Source: Nitrospirota bacterium
GTDB lineage: Bacteria > Nitrospirota > Thermodesulfovibrionia > Thermodesulfovibrionales > Dissulfurispiraceae
Length of the DNA: 64,000 nt
Reading direction: 5' to 3'
Assembly (NCBI GenBank): GCA_040752355.1
Contig: JBFMHE010000004.1
Location: 120,304-184,303, forward strand
The notes beneath the pieces were generated by a model. It saw nothing but the letters and a program-made list of their open reading frames with translations, searched no databases and was not told the DNA's origin. The position numbers and the translations under genes were made by a program. Positions 63,877 to 64,000 of this stretch are shown here, piece by piece (within the stretch, counting starts at the first letter, position 1; each line of letters starts with the position of its first letter).

Positions 63877-64000
63877 CTACTGGATGATATCGGTGACGAC
63901 GCCGGCACCGACGGTTCTGCCGCCCTCACGGATAGCGAACCTCAGTTCCTTCTCCATTGCGATAGGGGCGATCAGCTCGACCGTTAACGACACATTGTCT
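63877..64000 (-). CDS. tuf: Elongation factor Tu, C-terminal end only
   Basis: The last 40 codons: [20 protein letters not shown], then [20 protein letters not shown] and TAG. This is the EF-Tu domain 3 end. The rest lies beyond the window. The tuf-rpsJ link shows the str and S10 operons are joined. Confidence 0.95.
   Translation of the reverse strand, partial: DNVSLTVELIAPIAMEKELRFAIREGGRTVGAGVVTDIIQ

Overview
The window is GC-rich DNA from a Gram-negative bacterium. Evidence for an outer membrane is a TonB-dependent receptor and Sec- and Tat-exported proteins. The gene content (hydrogenase maturation genes, a tRNA-Sec gene, a 2-oxoacid:ferredoxin oxidoreductase subunit, a molybdenum hydroxylase, and a radical SAM maturase with a tiny precursor peptide) points to an anaerobic or microaerobic lineage such as Nitrospirota or the former Deltaproteobacteria. 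That placement is inference; no rRNA gene is present.

Layout. 1-2995 (-): hypA-hypB-hypF for NiFe-hydrogenase maturation, hypF cut by the window edge. 3188-3285 (+): selC (tRNA-Sec), followed by a 1.3 kb insertion bounded by a 28-bp copy of the tRNA 3' end and carrying a truncated IS3-family orfA and a YefM/RelE-type toxin-antitoxin pair. 4959-10894: housekeeping and signalling (response regulator-PilZ, Rel, MurA, MutL). 11035-16590 (+): a two-subunit periplasmic molybdenum hydroxylase, its XdhC and MocA maturation factors and a membrane phosphoesterase, with a 171-bp MITE-like element inside the cluster.

17513-24997 (-) is the most interesting locus. It encodes a TonB receptor, a 37-codon peptide (22951-23064) ending in a Cys-Cys/aromatic motif, a radical SAM/SPASM maturase, an ABC-type substrate-binding protein, a membrane histidine kinase and a sigma-54 response regulator. 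I read it as a geopeptide-like RiPP locus wired to its own sensing circuit.

25301-34706 holds an orphan korA-like gene, nrnA-rbfA-infB, rpmB, dciA and tig-clpP-clpX. 35317-49152 is an accessory region: two exported surface proteins, two toxin-antitoxin pairs, a 1.9-kilo-residue SpvB/FG-GAP/Rhs polymorphic toxin with its candidate immunity gene, an intact REP-associated transposase (RAYT) plus two RAYT fragments, and an apparent orphan Rhs tip with its own candidate immunity gene. 49258-64000 (-) is the S10-spc-alpha ribosomal superoperon from the end of tuf to rplQ. It lacks rpmD (L30) and adk, and ends with a 29-codon membrane peptide and a clear terminator.

Dispersed repeats recur in the intergenic DNA: AGCGTTATAGCG arrays around rbfA, infB, rpmB and even inside the ribosomal operon; GGGACGGTTC-type palindromes linked to the RAYT; and a CAGCAGTCAG tract that sits in frame inside hypF.
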